Source of the DNA: Methylobacterium nonmethylotrophicum
Lineage (GTDB): Bacteria; Pseudomonadota; Alphaproteobacteria; Rhizobiales; Beijerinckiaceae
Direction of reading: 5' to 3'
NCBI RefSeq assembly: GCF_004745635.1
Contig: NZ_SRLB01000028.1
Coordinates: forward strand, 16,001 to 80,000
Length of the DNA: 64,000 bases
Numbering within the stretch: position 1 is the stretch's first letter; every line of letters starts with the position of its first letter. A program made the position numbers and the translations under genes. Positions 1-7,679 of the stretch are shown here, one piece after another. The notes under the pieces are model-generated. The model did not search any database. It saw nothing but the letters and a program-made list of their open reading frames with translations, and had not been told where the DNA came from.

Positions 1-285
1 GGAGGGCAGCACGGTGCCGACCGCCACATCGCCGTCCCAGTTGTAGGAGCGGTGCTGGCGCACGGCGTAGGTGCGGAAGCGGGGACGGTCGTCGACGCCG
101 AGCAGGCCGCCGACTGCACCGGTCGCCGCACCGACGGCGCCGCCGACGATCGCGCCGACCGGGCCGGCGGCGTCCGCACCATCCTCGGCGCCGCGCTGGG
201 CGCCGCCGATCAGGCCCTGGGCATGGGCGGCCATCGGCAGGGAGAGGGCGAGGGCGGCGGCGGCCAGGAAGGTCTTGGTCTTCAT
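1..285 (-). CDS. DUF1236-like secreted protein, 5' part only
   Basis: The first 95 codons of a gene that continues beyond base 1. The product opens with a signal peptide (KTK, then an Ala/Leu-rich core ending AHAQ near residue 23). A glycine/alanine stretch of glycine-zipper type follows (residues 24-64), then the start of a domain reading RTYAVRQHRSYNWDGDVAVG and ending in VGTVLPS. That layout is typical of DUF1236-type small periplasmic proteins of Rhizobiales, whose function is unknown. It is transcribed away from the sigma-factor gene at 426-1148 on the same strand and has its own candidate EcfG promoter at 348-373, so it may be a stress-regulated envelope protein. The family call rests on a partial sequence. 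Confidence 0.6.
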   Translation of the reverse strand, partial: MKTKTFLAAAALALSLPMAAHAQGLIGGAQRGAEDGADAAGPVGAIVGGAVGAATGAVGGLLGVDDRPRFRTYAVRQHRSYNWDGDVAVGTVLPS

Positions 286-347
286 CGGATCGGTCTCCGT
301 TTCGGTCCAATCCGCCCCGGTCGAGCGGGGCGGCTCTCGGGGGTGCT

Positions 348-373
348 AACGTCGCCGTCGGCGAAACGGTTCA
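348..373 (-). promoter_or_regulatory. Candidate EcfG-type promoter for the DUF1236-like gene
   Basis: On the minus strand the sequence reads TGAAC, 17 bases, CGTT. The established EcfG (general stress response) promoter consensus in alphaproteobacteria is GGAAC-N16/17-CGTT, so only the first base differs. The -10 element lies about 60 bases upstream of the ATG at 285, a normal leader length. The gene just upstream encodes an EcfG-like sigma factor, which makes the match more meaningful. No transcript start was available. Confidence 0.4.
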
Positions 374-425
374 ATCACTGCGGCCGAAATGTCGCATAAA
401 CCTCCCCGGAGTACCTTCCACCGAA

Positions 426-1148
426 TCAGGCGTCCTTGGGCATCGCCGACTGGATCAGACGGTCGGTGCCGAGATCTTCCTCGTCGTAGCCGAGAAGCTC
501 CGCCAGCCGGCCGCGGGCGCGGCTGACGCGGCTCTTCACCGTGCCGACCTTGCAGCCCATGATCGCTGCCGCCTCCTCGTAGGAGACGCCCTCGGCGCCG
601 ACGAGCACCAGGGCCTCGCGCTGGTCCGGCGGCAGCTTGGCGAGCGCGCTCTGCAGGTCCTCGACGTCCAGGCGGTCGCCCTGGTGCGGCGCCGTGGCGA
701 GCCGCGCCGCGTAGGAGCCGTCCTGGTCCTCGACCTCGCGCACGCGCTTGCGGTGGTCGGAGTAGAAGATGTTGCGCAGGATGGTGAAGAGCCAGGCGTT
801 CAGGTTGGTGCCGGCCTGGAACCGCGCGCGGTGCTGCCAGCCCTTGAGCAGCGTGTCCTGCACCAGGTCGTCGGCCCGGGCCGGATTGCTGGTCAGCGAC
901 AGCGCGAAGGCGCGCAAGGACGGCACCGCTTGCAGCAGCCCGTCGCGGAATTCCGGCAGGACGACCTCGCCCTGCACCTTGAGGGCGGCCTCCAGACGCG
1001 CCACCAGCTCGGCGAAGCGGTTGTCCGGATCGGCGTTGCCGAGGGACTCGTAGGTCGCCCGGAGCTGCGTGCCGAGATGCGACCGGATGCTGGCCGAGAG
1101 GCCGGGACGGGCCTCGGCCGACGGATTCGGGGCGGTGTCTCGCGTCAT
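426..1148 (-). CDS. EcfG-like sigma factor with an N-terminal NepR-like domain
   Basis: 240 residues from ATG at 1148; an upstream in-frame start exists but would add unconserved sequence. Residues about 21-56 read like NepR, the EcfG anti-sigma factor: LGTQLRATYES, then DPDNRFAELVARLEA, matching the IGxxLRxxYD...PDRFxDLLxxLE pattern. From residue 65 the protein is an ECF15 (EcfG) sigma factor: region 2 with LRAFALSL, ADDLVQDTLLKGW and NLNAWLFTILRN (79-125), and region 4 with LPPDQREALVLVGAEGVSYEE and VGTVKSRVSRARGRL (172-215). NepR normally is a separate small protein that holds EcfG until phosphorylated PhyR removes it. Here the two appear as one chain with a linker of only about 8 residues. 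No phyR is visible in the window. The sigma assignment is firm; the NepR domain is from motif reading. Confidence 0.88.
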   Translation of the reverse strand: MTRDTAPNPSAEARPGLSASIRSHLGTQLRATYESLGNADPDNRFAELVARLEAALKVQGEVVLPEFRDGLLQAVPSLRAFALSLTSNPARADDLVQDTLLKGWQHRARFQAGTNLNAWLFTILRNIFYSDHRKRVREVEDQDGSYAARLATAPHQGDRLDVEDLQSALAKLPPDQREALVLVGAEGVSYEEAAAIMGCKVGTVKSRVSRARGRLAELLGYDEEDLGTDRLIQSAMPKDA

Positions 1149-1293
1149 GGCTCTCGCGTCTGGCTGCCAGAGGAAGATGGGCCCGGGGGCCGCGACAGGA
1201 AAGGGCAACCTTAGCGAGAAACAGGCCGGGACCAAGAGGCTGACTCACTCAAGAGGGCGCCTCGCCGCGACGGCTTCGATGAGGCCTCCGCGC

Positions 1294-2085
1294 TCAGCCG
1301 CCGAGGCCAGCCCCGGTCTCGTCGCCGTCCGGGACGCCGAGGCGGAAGGCCAGAACCTCGCCGGGGGCGAGGTCGGTCCAGCTCTCGTCCCGCGTGAGGG
1401 GGCGCGTCGCCACGACCGTCACGATGTCGTCGGGCGTGGTCTCATGCGCGAAATCCACCCGCCAATCCTCGTCGACCAGCGTCGCGGTGCCGAACGGCGC
1501 CCGGCGGGTCAGGGTGCAGAGCCGCTTGCCGCAATGGGCGTAGAGGGTGCGGCTGTCGGAGAGCAGCATGTTGAACACCCCGAGCCCGTGCAGTTCGGCG
1601 CAGAGCTCCCGCACCGCCCCGTCGAGGCGCGTGGGCTTCGGCAGCGCCCCCCAGCGCTCCTCGAGCCGGCCGAGCATCCAGCAGAAGGCGTGCTCGCTGT
1701 CGGTGGTGCCGACGGGCCGGAAGCGGCCGAGCTTGAGGCGCTTCACGCCCTTGAGCTGGCCGTTATGCGCGAAGGTGAAGGTGCGGCCCCACAATTCGCG
1801 GCTGAACGGGTGGGTGTTTTCCAGCGTCACCCGGCCGCGATTGGCCCGGCGCACATGGGCGATCACGATCCGGCTCTTGATCGGGTATTGCCGCAGGAGC
1901 CGGGCGATCTCCGAGCGGGCGCTCGGCTCCGGGTCGTGGAAGCTGCGGCAGCCGCGCCCCTCGTAGAACGCGATGCCCCAGCCATCCTGATGCGGCCCGG
2001 TCTCGCCGCCGCGGCGCGCCAGGCCGGCGAAGCTGAAGCGGATGTCGGTCGGGACGTTGGCGCTCATGCCGAGCAGTTCGCACAT
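1294..2085 (-). CDS. Class II glutamine amidotransferase (YafJ-like)
   Basis: 263 residues. The chain starts MCELLGMS, so Cys2 becomes the N-terminal nucleophile after Met removal, the hallmark of Ntn-type class II glutamine amidotransferases. GGETGPHQDGWGIAFYEG (26-43), IVIAHVRRAN (about 73-82), ENTHPFSREL and TFAHNGQLKG (about 88-112) are the glutaminase pocket motifs. It has no synthetase partner domain, so like E. coli YafJ it is a stand-alone glutaminase-fold protein whose ammonia acceptor is not known. It is divergent from the pirin gene across a 304-bp region containing a perfect inverted repeat. Confidence 0.85.
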   Translation of the reverse strand: MCELLGMSANVPTDIRFSFAGLARRGGETGPHQDGWGIAFYEGRGCRSFHDPEPSARSEIARLLRQYPIKSRIVIAHVRRANRGRVTLENTHPFSRELWGRTFTFAHNGQLKGVKRLKLGRFRPVGTTDSEHAFCWMLGRLEERWGALPKPTRLDGAVRELCAELHGLGVFNMLLSDSRTLYAHCGKRLCTLTRRAPFGTATLVDEDWRVDFAHETTPDDIVTVVATRPLTRDESWTDLAPGEVLAFRLGVPDGDETGAGLGG

Positions 2086-2220
2086 GGCGACCGTTATAGC
2101 GCCGCAGCCGTGAGCGGGGAGTGAACGGGCGCGAATCCCGCGCTCCCCCTGCGCGCGTCGGCCGGCTTGCGACCGCCAGGACGGCGGTCATCCGGTCGGC
2201 GCCGGTTCGCAGGCTGCCGA

Positions 2221-2254
2221 AAATGGAAACGATGCGTTTCGATCGTTTCCATTT
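2221..2254. promoter_or_regulatory. 13-bp perfect inverted repeat between divergent genes
   Basis: AAATGGAAACGAT (2221-2233) and ATCGTTTCCATTT (2242-2254) are exact reverse complements separated by 8 bases, GCGTTTCG, which itself contains another TTTCG. The site is much more AT-rich than its surroundings and lies between the starts of the glutamine amidotransferase (2085, minus) and pirin (2390, plus). It is therefore better placed as an operator for a dimeric regulator than as a terminator. The rest of the 304-bp gap shows nothing recognisable. The cognate regulator is unknown. Confidence 0.5.
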
Positions 2255-2389
2255 CCAAACATGATTTTCGGCTCCAGGGTATTGGTCGTCGCCGCATCCG
2301 CGGCGGAGGCTCCGGGCCTCGAGATCCGGCGGTGACGAATGTACCGTCCGTCCCGGGGCGTCGGGGCCGTCGAGAGAAGGAGCAGGGCG

Positions 2390-3328
2390 ATGAGCTGGCA
2401 CAGTGCCGATGATCCGATCCCGGGCGACCGTTTCAGCTGCGACGCGATCCAGAGCCTGATCGTGCCGCGCTCGCGCGATCTCGGCTCCTTCGCCGTCCGG
2501 CGGGCGCTGCCCTCGACCGAGTGCCGGATGGTCGGCCCCTTCATCTTCTTCGACCAGATGGGCCCGTCCGAGTTCCTGCTCGGGCAGGGCATGGACGTGC
2601 GGCCCCATCCGCATATCGGGCTGTCCACCGTCACCTACCTGTTCGACGGCGAGATCATGCACCGCGACAGCCTCGGCACTGAGCTGCCGATCCGGCCGGG
2701 CGAGCTGAACTGGATGACCGCCGGGCGCGGCATCACCCATTCGGAGCGCACCGGCGCCGCGCTCCGGAAGACCGGCTCGCGGCTGTTCGGCCTCCAGAGC
2801 TGGGTCGCCCTGTCGGCGCAGGACGAGGAGACGACCCCGGCCTTCGAGCATTACGACGCCGCCGCGCTGCCGATCGTCTCGGGCGAGGGCAAGACCGTCC
2901 GGCTGATCGCCGGCGAGGCCTATGGGGCGCGCTCGCCGGTGCGCACCTCGAGCCCGATGGTCTATGCCGACGTGGCGCTCCAGGCCGGTGCCGTGCTGCC
3001 GCTCGACCCCAACTACGACGAGCGGGCGATCTACACGGTCGCGGGCGCGATCGAGATCGCCGATGACGGCTTCGGTCCCGGCCAGCTCCTGGTCTTCCGG
3101 CCCGGCGACCGCATCAGCGTGCGGGCGACGCAGGATGCCCGCTTCATGGTGCTGGGCGGCGAGCCGATGGACGGCCCGCGTCACCTGTGGTGGAACTTCG
3201 TCTCCTCGCGGCCCGAGCGGATCGCGCAGGCGAAGGAGGATTGGCGCCAGGGCCGGTTCGACACGGTGCCGAACGACGCCGAGTTCATCCCGCTGCCGGA
3301 GGATCCCCCGCCGGTCCGCTACCCGTGA
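2390..3328 (+). CDS. Pirin family protein
   Basis: 312 residues of the bicupin pirin family. The ATG at 2390 is chosen because AGAAGGAG lies 8 bases upstream and the family normally begins near here. The N-terminal cupin carries the pirin metal signature RPHPHIGLSTVTYLFDGE (71-88, H73 and H75) and GRGITHSER (H117, E119), the four ligands of the iron site. The C-terminal cupin follows after residue about 190. Bacterial pirins act as quercetinases or as redox-sensitive regulators of metabolic enzymes; nothing here decides between these. It converges with the oxidoreductase gene at 3368-3976, with a hairpin between. Confidence 0.9.
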   Translation: MSWHSADDPIPGDRFSCDAIQSLIVPRSRDLGSFAVRRALPSTECRMVGPFIFFDQMGPSEFLLGQGMDVRPHPHIGLSTVTYLFDGEIMHRDSLGTELPIRPGELNWMTAGRGITHSERTGAALRKTGSRLFGLQSWVALSAQDEETTPAFEHYDAAALPIVSGEGKTVRLIAGEAYGARSPVRTSSPMVYADVALQAGAVLPLDPNYDERAIYTVAGAIEIADDGFGPGQLLVFRPGDRISVRATQDARFMVLGGEPMDGPRHLWWNFVSSRPERIAQAKEDWRQGRFDTVPNDAEFIPLPEDPPPVRYP

Positions 3329-3333
3329 TCCGG

Positions 3334-3357
3334 CCGGCGGCCGGGAGCGGCTGCCGG
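3334..3357. terminator. GC-rich hairpin between convergent genes
   Basis: CCGGCGGCC, a 6-base loop, then GGCTGCCGG: a 9-bp stem with one G-T type mismatch. It lies 5 bases after the pirin stop and 10 bases before the stop of the convergent oxidoreductase gene, so it could end both transcripts. There is no T-tract. Confidence 0.45.
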
Positions 3358-3367
3358 CGCGCCTTCC

Positions 3368-3976
3368 TCAGTAGCCGACGGTGAAGCGCTGGCGGAGATG
3401 GGCCGGGCGCTCGATCTCGTCGACGAGGGCGACGGCGTAATCCTCGTAAGAGATGCGGCTGCCGCCCTCGCCGACGAGGAGGCCGTCGCGGCCGAGGCGG
3501 AACCGGCCGGTGCGCGCCCCCGGTTCGATCAGCGCCGAGGGCGACAGGAAGGTCCAGTCGAGGTCGGTCACCGCGCGCAACGCGTCGAGGAACGCCGCGC
3601 CGCGCAGCGCCTCGGCCTTGTAGGCCTCGGGAAAGCCGGGCTGGTCGACGAGCCGCTGGCCGGGCGCCACTTCGAGCGAGCCGGCGCCGCCGACCACGAG
3701 GTAGCGGGTCACGCCCGATTCGCGGACGGCGCCGATCAGCATCTGCGGGTCGGTGTCGGCGAAGCGCACGGCGCTCACCACGGCATCGTGCCCGGCGAGC
3801 AGGCGGCTCAAGCCCGCGGGATCGCGCACGTCGCCGGGGACCGCCTCGGCCTGCGCCGAGGCGACGCCGGCGAGGTTGCGGGCGATCGCGGTGACGCGGT
3901 GGCCCCGCTCCACCAGTTCGGTGACGAGACGCGCGCCGACGTTCCCGGTCGCGCCGATGACGGCAACCCTGGCCAT
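3368..3976 (-). CDS. NAD(P)-binding oxidoreductase, NmrA/YwnB-like atypical SDR
   Basis: 202 residues from the ATG at 3976, where the Rossmann motif begins at once: MARVAVIGATGNVGARL (GxxGxxG, residues 7-13), followed by the RN pair at 33-34 typical of dinucleotide binding. GHDAVVSAV (68-76) and YLVVGGAGS (about 97-105) match the NAD(P)H-binding domain family that includes BVR-B and YwnB. No catalytic YxxxK is evident, as usual in this atypical group. It is divergent from the HxlR regulator at 4112, the classic arrangement in which HxlR/YodB-type proteins control quinone or aldehyde detoxification enzymes. Substrate not determinable. Confidence 0.85.
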   Translation of the reverse strand: MARVAVIGATGNVGARLVTELVERGHRVTAIARNLAGVASAQAEAVPGDVRDPAGLSRLLAGHDAVVSAVRFADTDPQMLIGAVRESGVTRYLVVGGAGSLEVAPGQRLVDQPGFPEAYKAEALRGAAFLDALRAVTDLDWTFLSPSALIEPGARTGRFRLGRDGLLVGEGGSRISYEDYAVALVDEIERPAHLRQRFTVGY

Positions 3977-4005
3977 GTGGATCTCTTTGTTCGATTCCGC
4001 GATCT

Positions 4006-4022
4006 GGTCTACAATCGAGACC
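4006..4022. promoter_or_regulatory. Short dyad between SDR and HxlR genes
   Basis: GGTCT, 7 bases (ACAATCG), AGACC in the 135-bp divergent region. HxlR-family dimers bind inverted repeats of this sort close to their own and their target promoters. The 5-bp arms are short enough to occur by chance, so this is only a candidate operator. Confidence 0.3.
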
Positions 4023-4111
4023 GTGCACAGAGCTAGCTCCCGCTGCCCGGCCGCGCAAGACGTCATCGTCGCGGGACCAGGTCAGCGCGGGATGACCACA
4101 GGATGTGACGG

Positions 4112-4480
4112 ATGCTCGATCAGATCAGGCCAGCCGACATCTCCGAGTTTCCTTGCCCGATCCGCGACGTCCTCGACCGCATCGGCGATCAGTGGAGCTT
4201 CCTGGTGCTGATCGGGCTGGAGCCGGGGGTGCGGCGCTTCAGCCAGCTCGAGCGCGAGATCGGCGACATCTCGAAGCAGATGCTGTCGAAGACCCTGCGC
4301 CGGCTCGAGCAGGACGGCTTCGTGGCGCGCGAGGTCCATGCCGAGGTGCCGCCCCGGGTCGAGTACCGGCTGACGGCCCTCGGGCGCTCGTTCCTCGGCC
4401 CGATGCGGGAGCTGATCCGGTGGGCGGAGGTGAACCACGGGGCGATCGTTGCGGCGCGGCGGCAGAAGGGGGCGGGGTGA
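4112..4480 (+). CDS. HxlR-family transcriptional regulator
   Basis: 122 residues covering a complete HxlR winged helix-turn-helix. FPCPIRDVLDRIGDQWS (13-29) has the family's conserved Cys15 ahead of the first helix; RRFSQLEREIGDISKQMLS and KTLRRLEQDGFV (40-73) form the HTH and wing, and EYRLTALGRSF closes the domain. In YodB, HypR and QorR the equivalent cysteine senses quinones or disulfide stress. Being divergent from the NAD(P)-binding oxidoreductase suggests it regulates that gene. The Cys role is inferred. Confidence 0.88.
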   Translation: MLDQIRPADISEFPCPIRDVLDRIGDQWSFLVLIGLEPGVRRFSQLEREIGDISKQMLSKTLRRLEQDGFVAREVHAEVPPRVEYRLTALGRSFLGPMRELIRWAEVNHGAIVAARRQKGAG

Positions 4481-4600
4481 GGGATTCGGGACCCATGCCC
4501 GGTTTCGCCCGACGACGGATCATGCGATTTCCGCCCGATCGCGACGCGCCGACTTGGCGCGGGATCCCCGCTCCCGCCCGGCCCGGTCCATCGCATGCGG

Positions 4601-4633
4601 CGGATGGGATGATGGAGACGATCATCCCATCCG
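4601..4633. terminator. 13-bp perfect stem-loop between convergent genes
   Basis: CGGATGGGATGAT, loop GGAGACG, then ATCATCCCATCCG, an exact 13-bp stem. It sits in the 333-bp gap between the hxlR-type gene (ends 4480, plus) and the ABM gene (ends 4814, minus), so it fits a bidirectional terminator although no T-tract follows. I see no gene or other signal in the rest of 4481-4813. Confidence 0.5.
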
Positions 4634-4813
4634 GCCCTCCGCATCGTCGCGGGGATCGAGGGTTTGCCCCGCTCGCCGCACAGGCCTGGCGGGACGTGGG
4701 CGAGGCACAGCCGGCGGAATGAGGCTCAGGCGATCGTGCTGCGCCGACGGGAGCGGGAGGCATGCTCTCCCGTTATCGGAACGGACCCCCGGAGAGACGG
4801 TGCATCGACGACG

Positions 4814-5110
4814 TCACCGGCAGGCGATCTCGTCCGCCGTCACCAGGATGACCTCCCCGTCGAGGATCGGCTGGGCCACGCGGAAGAACCGCGCCACCGC
4901 CTCCGAGCCGTTGTGCCGGTCCATCGCCGCCTGATCCGTGAACCGTTCGTAGGTGGTGAAGCGCGCCGGATCGCCGTCGTCCTGCGAGATGAAGAAGCCG
5001 ACCGTGTCCGGCTCGTTCGCGGCGACGTGCGCCGCCACGTCGAGGAGGGCGGCGCGAAGGGTCTCCTCCGCGCCCGGCTTGGCGCGGAGGATGGCGCTGA
5101 TCGTCTTCAT
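4814..5110 (-). CDS. Antibiotic biosynthesis monooxygenase (ABM) domain protein
   Basis: 98 residues, a single dimeric ferredoxin-like ABM fold: MKTISAILRAKPGAEETLRA (1-20), DTVGFFISQDD (35-45), YERFTDQAAMDRHNGSEAV (54-72) with the conserved His of this small family, and a closing strand GEVILVTADEI. Such proteins (YgiN, YcnE, LsrG types) oxidise quinones or isomerise small keto compounds. It starts 8 bases after the amidase stop and so is probably cotranscribed with it as the last gene of the amide operon. Its exact reaction is unknown. Confidence 0.82.
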   Translation of the reverse strand: MKTISAILRAKPGAEETLRAALLDVAAHVAANEPDTVGFFISQDDGDPARFTTYERFTDQAAMDRHNGSEAVARFFRVAQPILDGEVILVTADEIACR

Positions 5111-5118
5111 GGGCCCGC

Positions 5119-6633
5119 TCAGAAGGTCTTCCAGTCGCCGGCGGCCTCGAAGGCGGCGGCGGCCTGGTAGATCGCGCTCTCGTTCCAGTCCTTCGCGGTC
5201 AGCATCAGGCCGACCGGCAGGCCGTCGACGAGGCCGCAGGGGATCGACATCGAGGGGTTGCCGGTCACGTCCATCGGCGAGGTCGAGGCGACCATCTCGA
5301 AGGCGCGGACGATGATCTCCTCCAGCGGCGCGCCCTTCTCCGGCAGCTTGGTGGCGGTGCAGGGCAGGGTGGGGCAGAGCAGCAGGTCGTACTGCGCGAA
5401 GGTCGCGGCGAAATCCTCCCGCACCTTGCGGGCGAGGTTCTGCGCCTTGGCGTAGTAGCGGCCGCGATAATGGGTCAGGCCCCACTGGCCGATCAGCATC
5501 GAGATCTTCAGCGTCTCCGACAGGTCGTCCGCCTTGTCGCGCCAGGCGGAGTGGGCGTCGAACAGGCCGACGTCGTAGGCGCCCTTCCAGTTGAACCCCA
5601 TGCCGTTGCCGAGCATCATCTGCTGGGTCAGCCCTTCGAGGCCGATCGGCGTCCACACCGAGGCCGCAATCCGGTAGGCCGGCAGCGAGACCTCCTCGAC
5701 GGTGGCGCCGAGCGCTTCGAACCGCGCCGCCCCGGCCCGGACCTTGTCGGCCACCGCCTCCTGCATGCCCGGCGCCGAGAAGCCTTCGAGCAGCAGCCCG
5801 ATCTTCAGGCCCTTCGCGCCCTTCTTGAGCGCTTCCGTATACGCCGCGACCTGCGGCGCGTACTGGCGCGGATCGAGGCCGTCGGCCCCGGCCAGGACTT
5901 CGAGCAGCAGGGCGTTGTCGGCCACGCTCGCGGTCATCGGGCCGGTATGGTCGATCGTGGTCTCGATCGGCATCACGCCGGTATAGGGCACGAGGCCGTG
6001 GGTCGGCTTCATGCCGTAGATCCCGCAATACGAGGCGGGGATGCGGATCGACCCGCCCTGGTCGCCGCCGATCGCGAGATCCACCTCGCCGGCGGCCACC
6101 AGCGCGCCGCTGCCCGAGGACGAGCCGCCGGCCGAGTAGCCCATCCGGTGCGGGTTGTGGACCGGCCCCGGATCCGAGGTGTGGCTGCCGCCCGAGAGGC
6201 AGAAATGCTCGCACACCGCCTTGCCCAGGATGGTGGCGCCGGCATCCAGCATCCGGGTCACGATGGTGGCGTCGGCCGCCGGCACGAACCCCTCGAGGGT
6301 CGAGGCGCCGTTCATCATCGGCACGCCGGCGAGCGCGACGTTGTCCTTGAGCGCGACGGTCTTGCCCTTGAGCTTGCCGGTGTCGGCGCCCTTGACGGTG
6401 CTCTTCCAGTACCAGGCCCCGAGGGGGTTCTCCTCCGGGGCCGGCCGGGTGCCCGGGGTGCGGGGATACTTCACCGCGGGGATGTGGTCGGGCAGGGCGT
6501 CGACGACGTCGTAGGCGTCGAACGAGGCGTCCATCAGCGCCCGGTAGGCGGCGGCCTCCTCGTGCGAGAGCGACATGTAGAGGCTGGCGGCGAGCTCGCG
6601 GACCTGGGCTGCGCTCGGGCGGGTGATGGCCAT
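5119..6633 (-). CDS. Amidase signature family amidase
   Basis: 504 residues. The Ser-cisSer-Lys triad is visible as Lys96 (TVALKDNVA), Ser171 (GYSAGGSSSGSG) and Ser195 (GGDQGGSIRIPA), the same numbering as the Rhodococcus nitrile-pathway amidases; family length is about 505-520. These cytoplasmic enzymes hydrolyse carboxamides to acid plus ammonia. The 3' neighbour is the ABM gene; upstream, after a 344-bp gap, lies a five-gene ABC importer of the urea/short-chain-amide type on the same strand. Together they suggest import and hydrolysis of an amide as a nitrogen or carbon source. Start ATG 6633 is chosen because the family-like N-terminus begins there. Confidence 0.92.
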   Translation of the reverse strand: MAITRPSAAQVRELAASLYMSLSHEEAAAYRALMDASFDAYDVVDALPDHIPAVKYPRTPGTRPAPEENPLGAWYWKSTVKGADTGKLKGKTVALKDNVALAGVPMMNGASTLEGFVPAADATIVTRMLDAGATILGKAVCEHFCLSGGSHTSDPGPVHNPHRMGYSAGGSSSGSGALVAAGEVDLAIGGDQGGSIRIPASYCGIYGMKPTHGLVPYTGVMPIETTIDHTGPMTASVADNALLLEVLAGADGLDPRQYAPQVAAYTEALKKGAKGLKIGLLLEGFSAPGMQEAVADKVRAGAARFEALGATVEEVSLPAYRIAASVWTPIGLEGLTQQMMLGNGMGFNWKGAYDVGLFDAHSAWRDKADDLSETLKISMLIGQWGLTHYRGRYYAKAQNLARKVREDFAATFAQYDLLLCPTLPCTATKLPEKGAPLEEIIVRAFEMVASTSPMDVTGNPSMSIPCGLVDGLPVGLMLTAKDWNESAIYQAAAAFEAAGDWKTF

Positions 6634-6793
6634 GGGGCGTCTCCTTGCAGGCTTCAGGTGATTGGTCGTCGGGCGACCAGAGAACCGGCGGTCGCCTGTT
6701 TGGTGTCTCTCACGAAACTCCCGATCACCGGCCTTGCCCAGTGTGGCGGCTCCGGCGCAGCGGGAGTTCTGTGAGGTGCACTGATCCCTCCGC

Positions 6794-6933
6794 GTCATTC
6801 CGGGGCTTGCCGAAGGCGAGAGCCCGGGATCCAGAACCGCTGATCTTGCAGAATCGGACGGATTGCGGCCCGCTTTATCCTGGAACATCGGCAGCTCTGG
6901 ATTCCGGGCTCCGCTGCACGGCCCCGGAATGAC
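6794..6933. repeat. 140-bp intergenic element with 13-bp terminal inverted repeats
   Basis: Begins GTCATTCCGGGGC and ends GCCCCGGAATGAC, exact reverse complements, followed by CAGGAGG. Internally AGCCCGGGATCCAG (left) pairs with CTGGATTCCGGGCT (right), so the element could fold into one long hairpin. A related 95-bp element lies at 42120-42214 and is also followed by CAGGAGG. It fills most of the gap (6634-6977) between the amidase and the ABC ATPase gene. It has no coding capacity. Confidence 0.65.
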
Positions 6934-6977
6934 CAGGAGGGTGAATCATCTGTCGAGAGAAGTGAACACCGGTTCGA

Positions 6978-7679
6978 TCATGCCGCCGCCATGCCGATCC
7001 GCCCGGACAGAAGGTCCTCGCGCGAGACCTCGCCGGTGATGCGGCCCTTCTGGATGCCGAGCACCCGGTCGGAGAGCGAGCTGATGAAGTCGAGGTTCTG
7101 CTCGACGATGATCATCGACAGGTCCCAGCGCTTCTTCAAGGCGAGCAGCGTCTCGATGATCTCCTCGATGATCGACGGCTGGATGCCCTCGGTGGGCTCG
7201 TCGAGGAGGACGAGCTTCGGCCGGGTGCAGAGGCAGCGGGCGAGCGCCAGCAGCTGCTGCTCGCCGCCCGAGAGGGCGCCGCCGCGCCGGTCGAGCAGGC
7301 GCACGAGGCGGGGGAAGTCGGCGAGCACGTCGTCGATGATGCGGGGGTCCTCCTTGCGCGCGCTGGCGAGCCCCATGCGCAGGTTCTCGCGCACGCTGAG
7401 GGTGGCGAAGATCTCGCGGCCCTGCGGCACCAGGCCGAGGCCGAAGCGAGCGCGCTGGTGGATCGGCATCCGCGTCACGTCGGTGCCGGCGAAGCGAACC
7501 GCGCCGGCGGTGGCCGGGATGTGGCCCATCAGGGTCCGCATCAGCGTGGTCTTGCCCATGCCGTTATGGCCGAGGATGCCGAGATATTCGCCCGGCGCCA
7601 GCGTGAAGTCCACGCCCATCAGGATCGGCACCCGGCCGTAGCTCGCCCGCAGGTTCTCGACGTCCAGCAACGCGCTCAT
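6978..7679 (-). CDS. ABC transporter ATP-binding protein, UrtE/LivF type
   Basis: 233 residues. Walker A GHNGMGKTT (about 36-44), Q-loop LVPQGREIFATLSVREN (about 84-100), signature LSGGEQQLLALARCL and Walker B KLVLLDEPTEGIQPSIIEE (about 150-170) give a complete ATPase of the branched-chain amino acid / urea class. Its ATG overlaps the stop of the preceding ATPase gene (ATGA at 7676-7679). It is the last gene of the importer run 11610-6978 and pairs with the UrtD-like ATPase to energise the permease. Confidence 0.9.
   Translation of the reverse strand: MSALLDVENLRASYGRVPILMGVDFTLAPGEYLGILGHNGMGKTTLMRTLMGHIPATAGAVRFAGTDVTRMPIHQRARFGLGLVPQGREIFATLSVRENLRMGLASARKEDPRIIDDVLADFPRLVRLLDRRGGALSGGEQQLLALARCLCTRPKLVLLDEPTEGIQPSIIEEIIETLLALKKRWDLSMIIVEQNLDFISSLSDRVLGIQKGRITGEVSREDLLSGRIGMAAA

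Noticed and set aside
4496..4722. 75-codon plus-strand ORF after the HxlR gene
   Set aside because: Pro/Arg-rich, spans the 13-bp stem-loop, no ribosome site and no similarity to anything I recognise.
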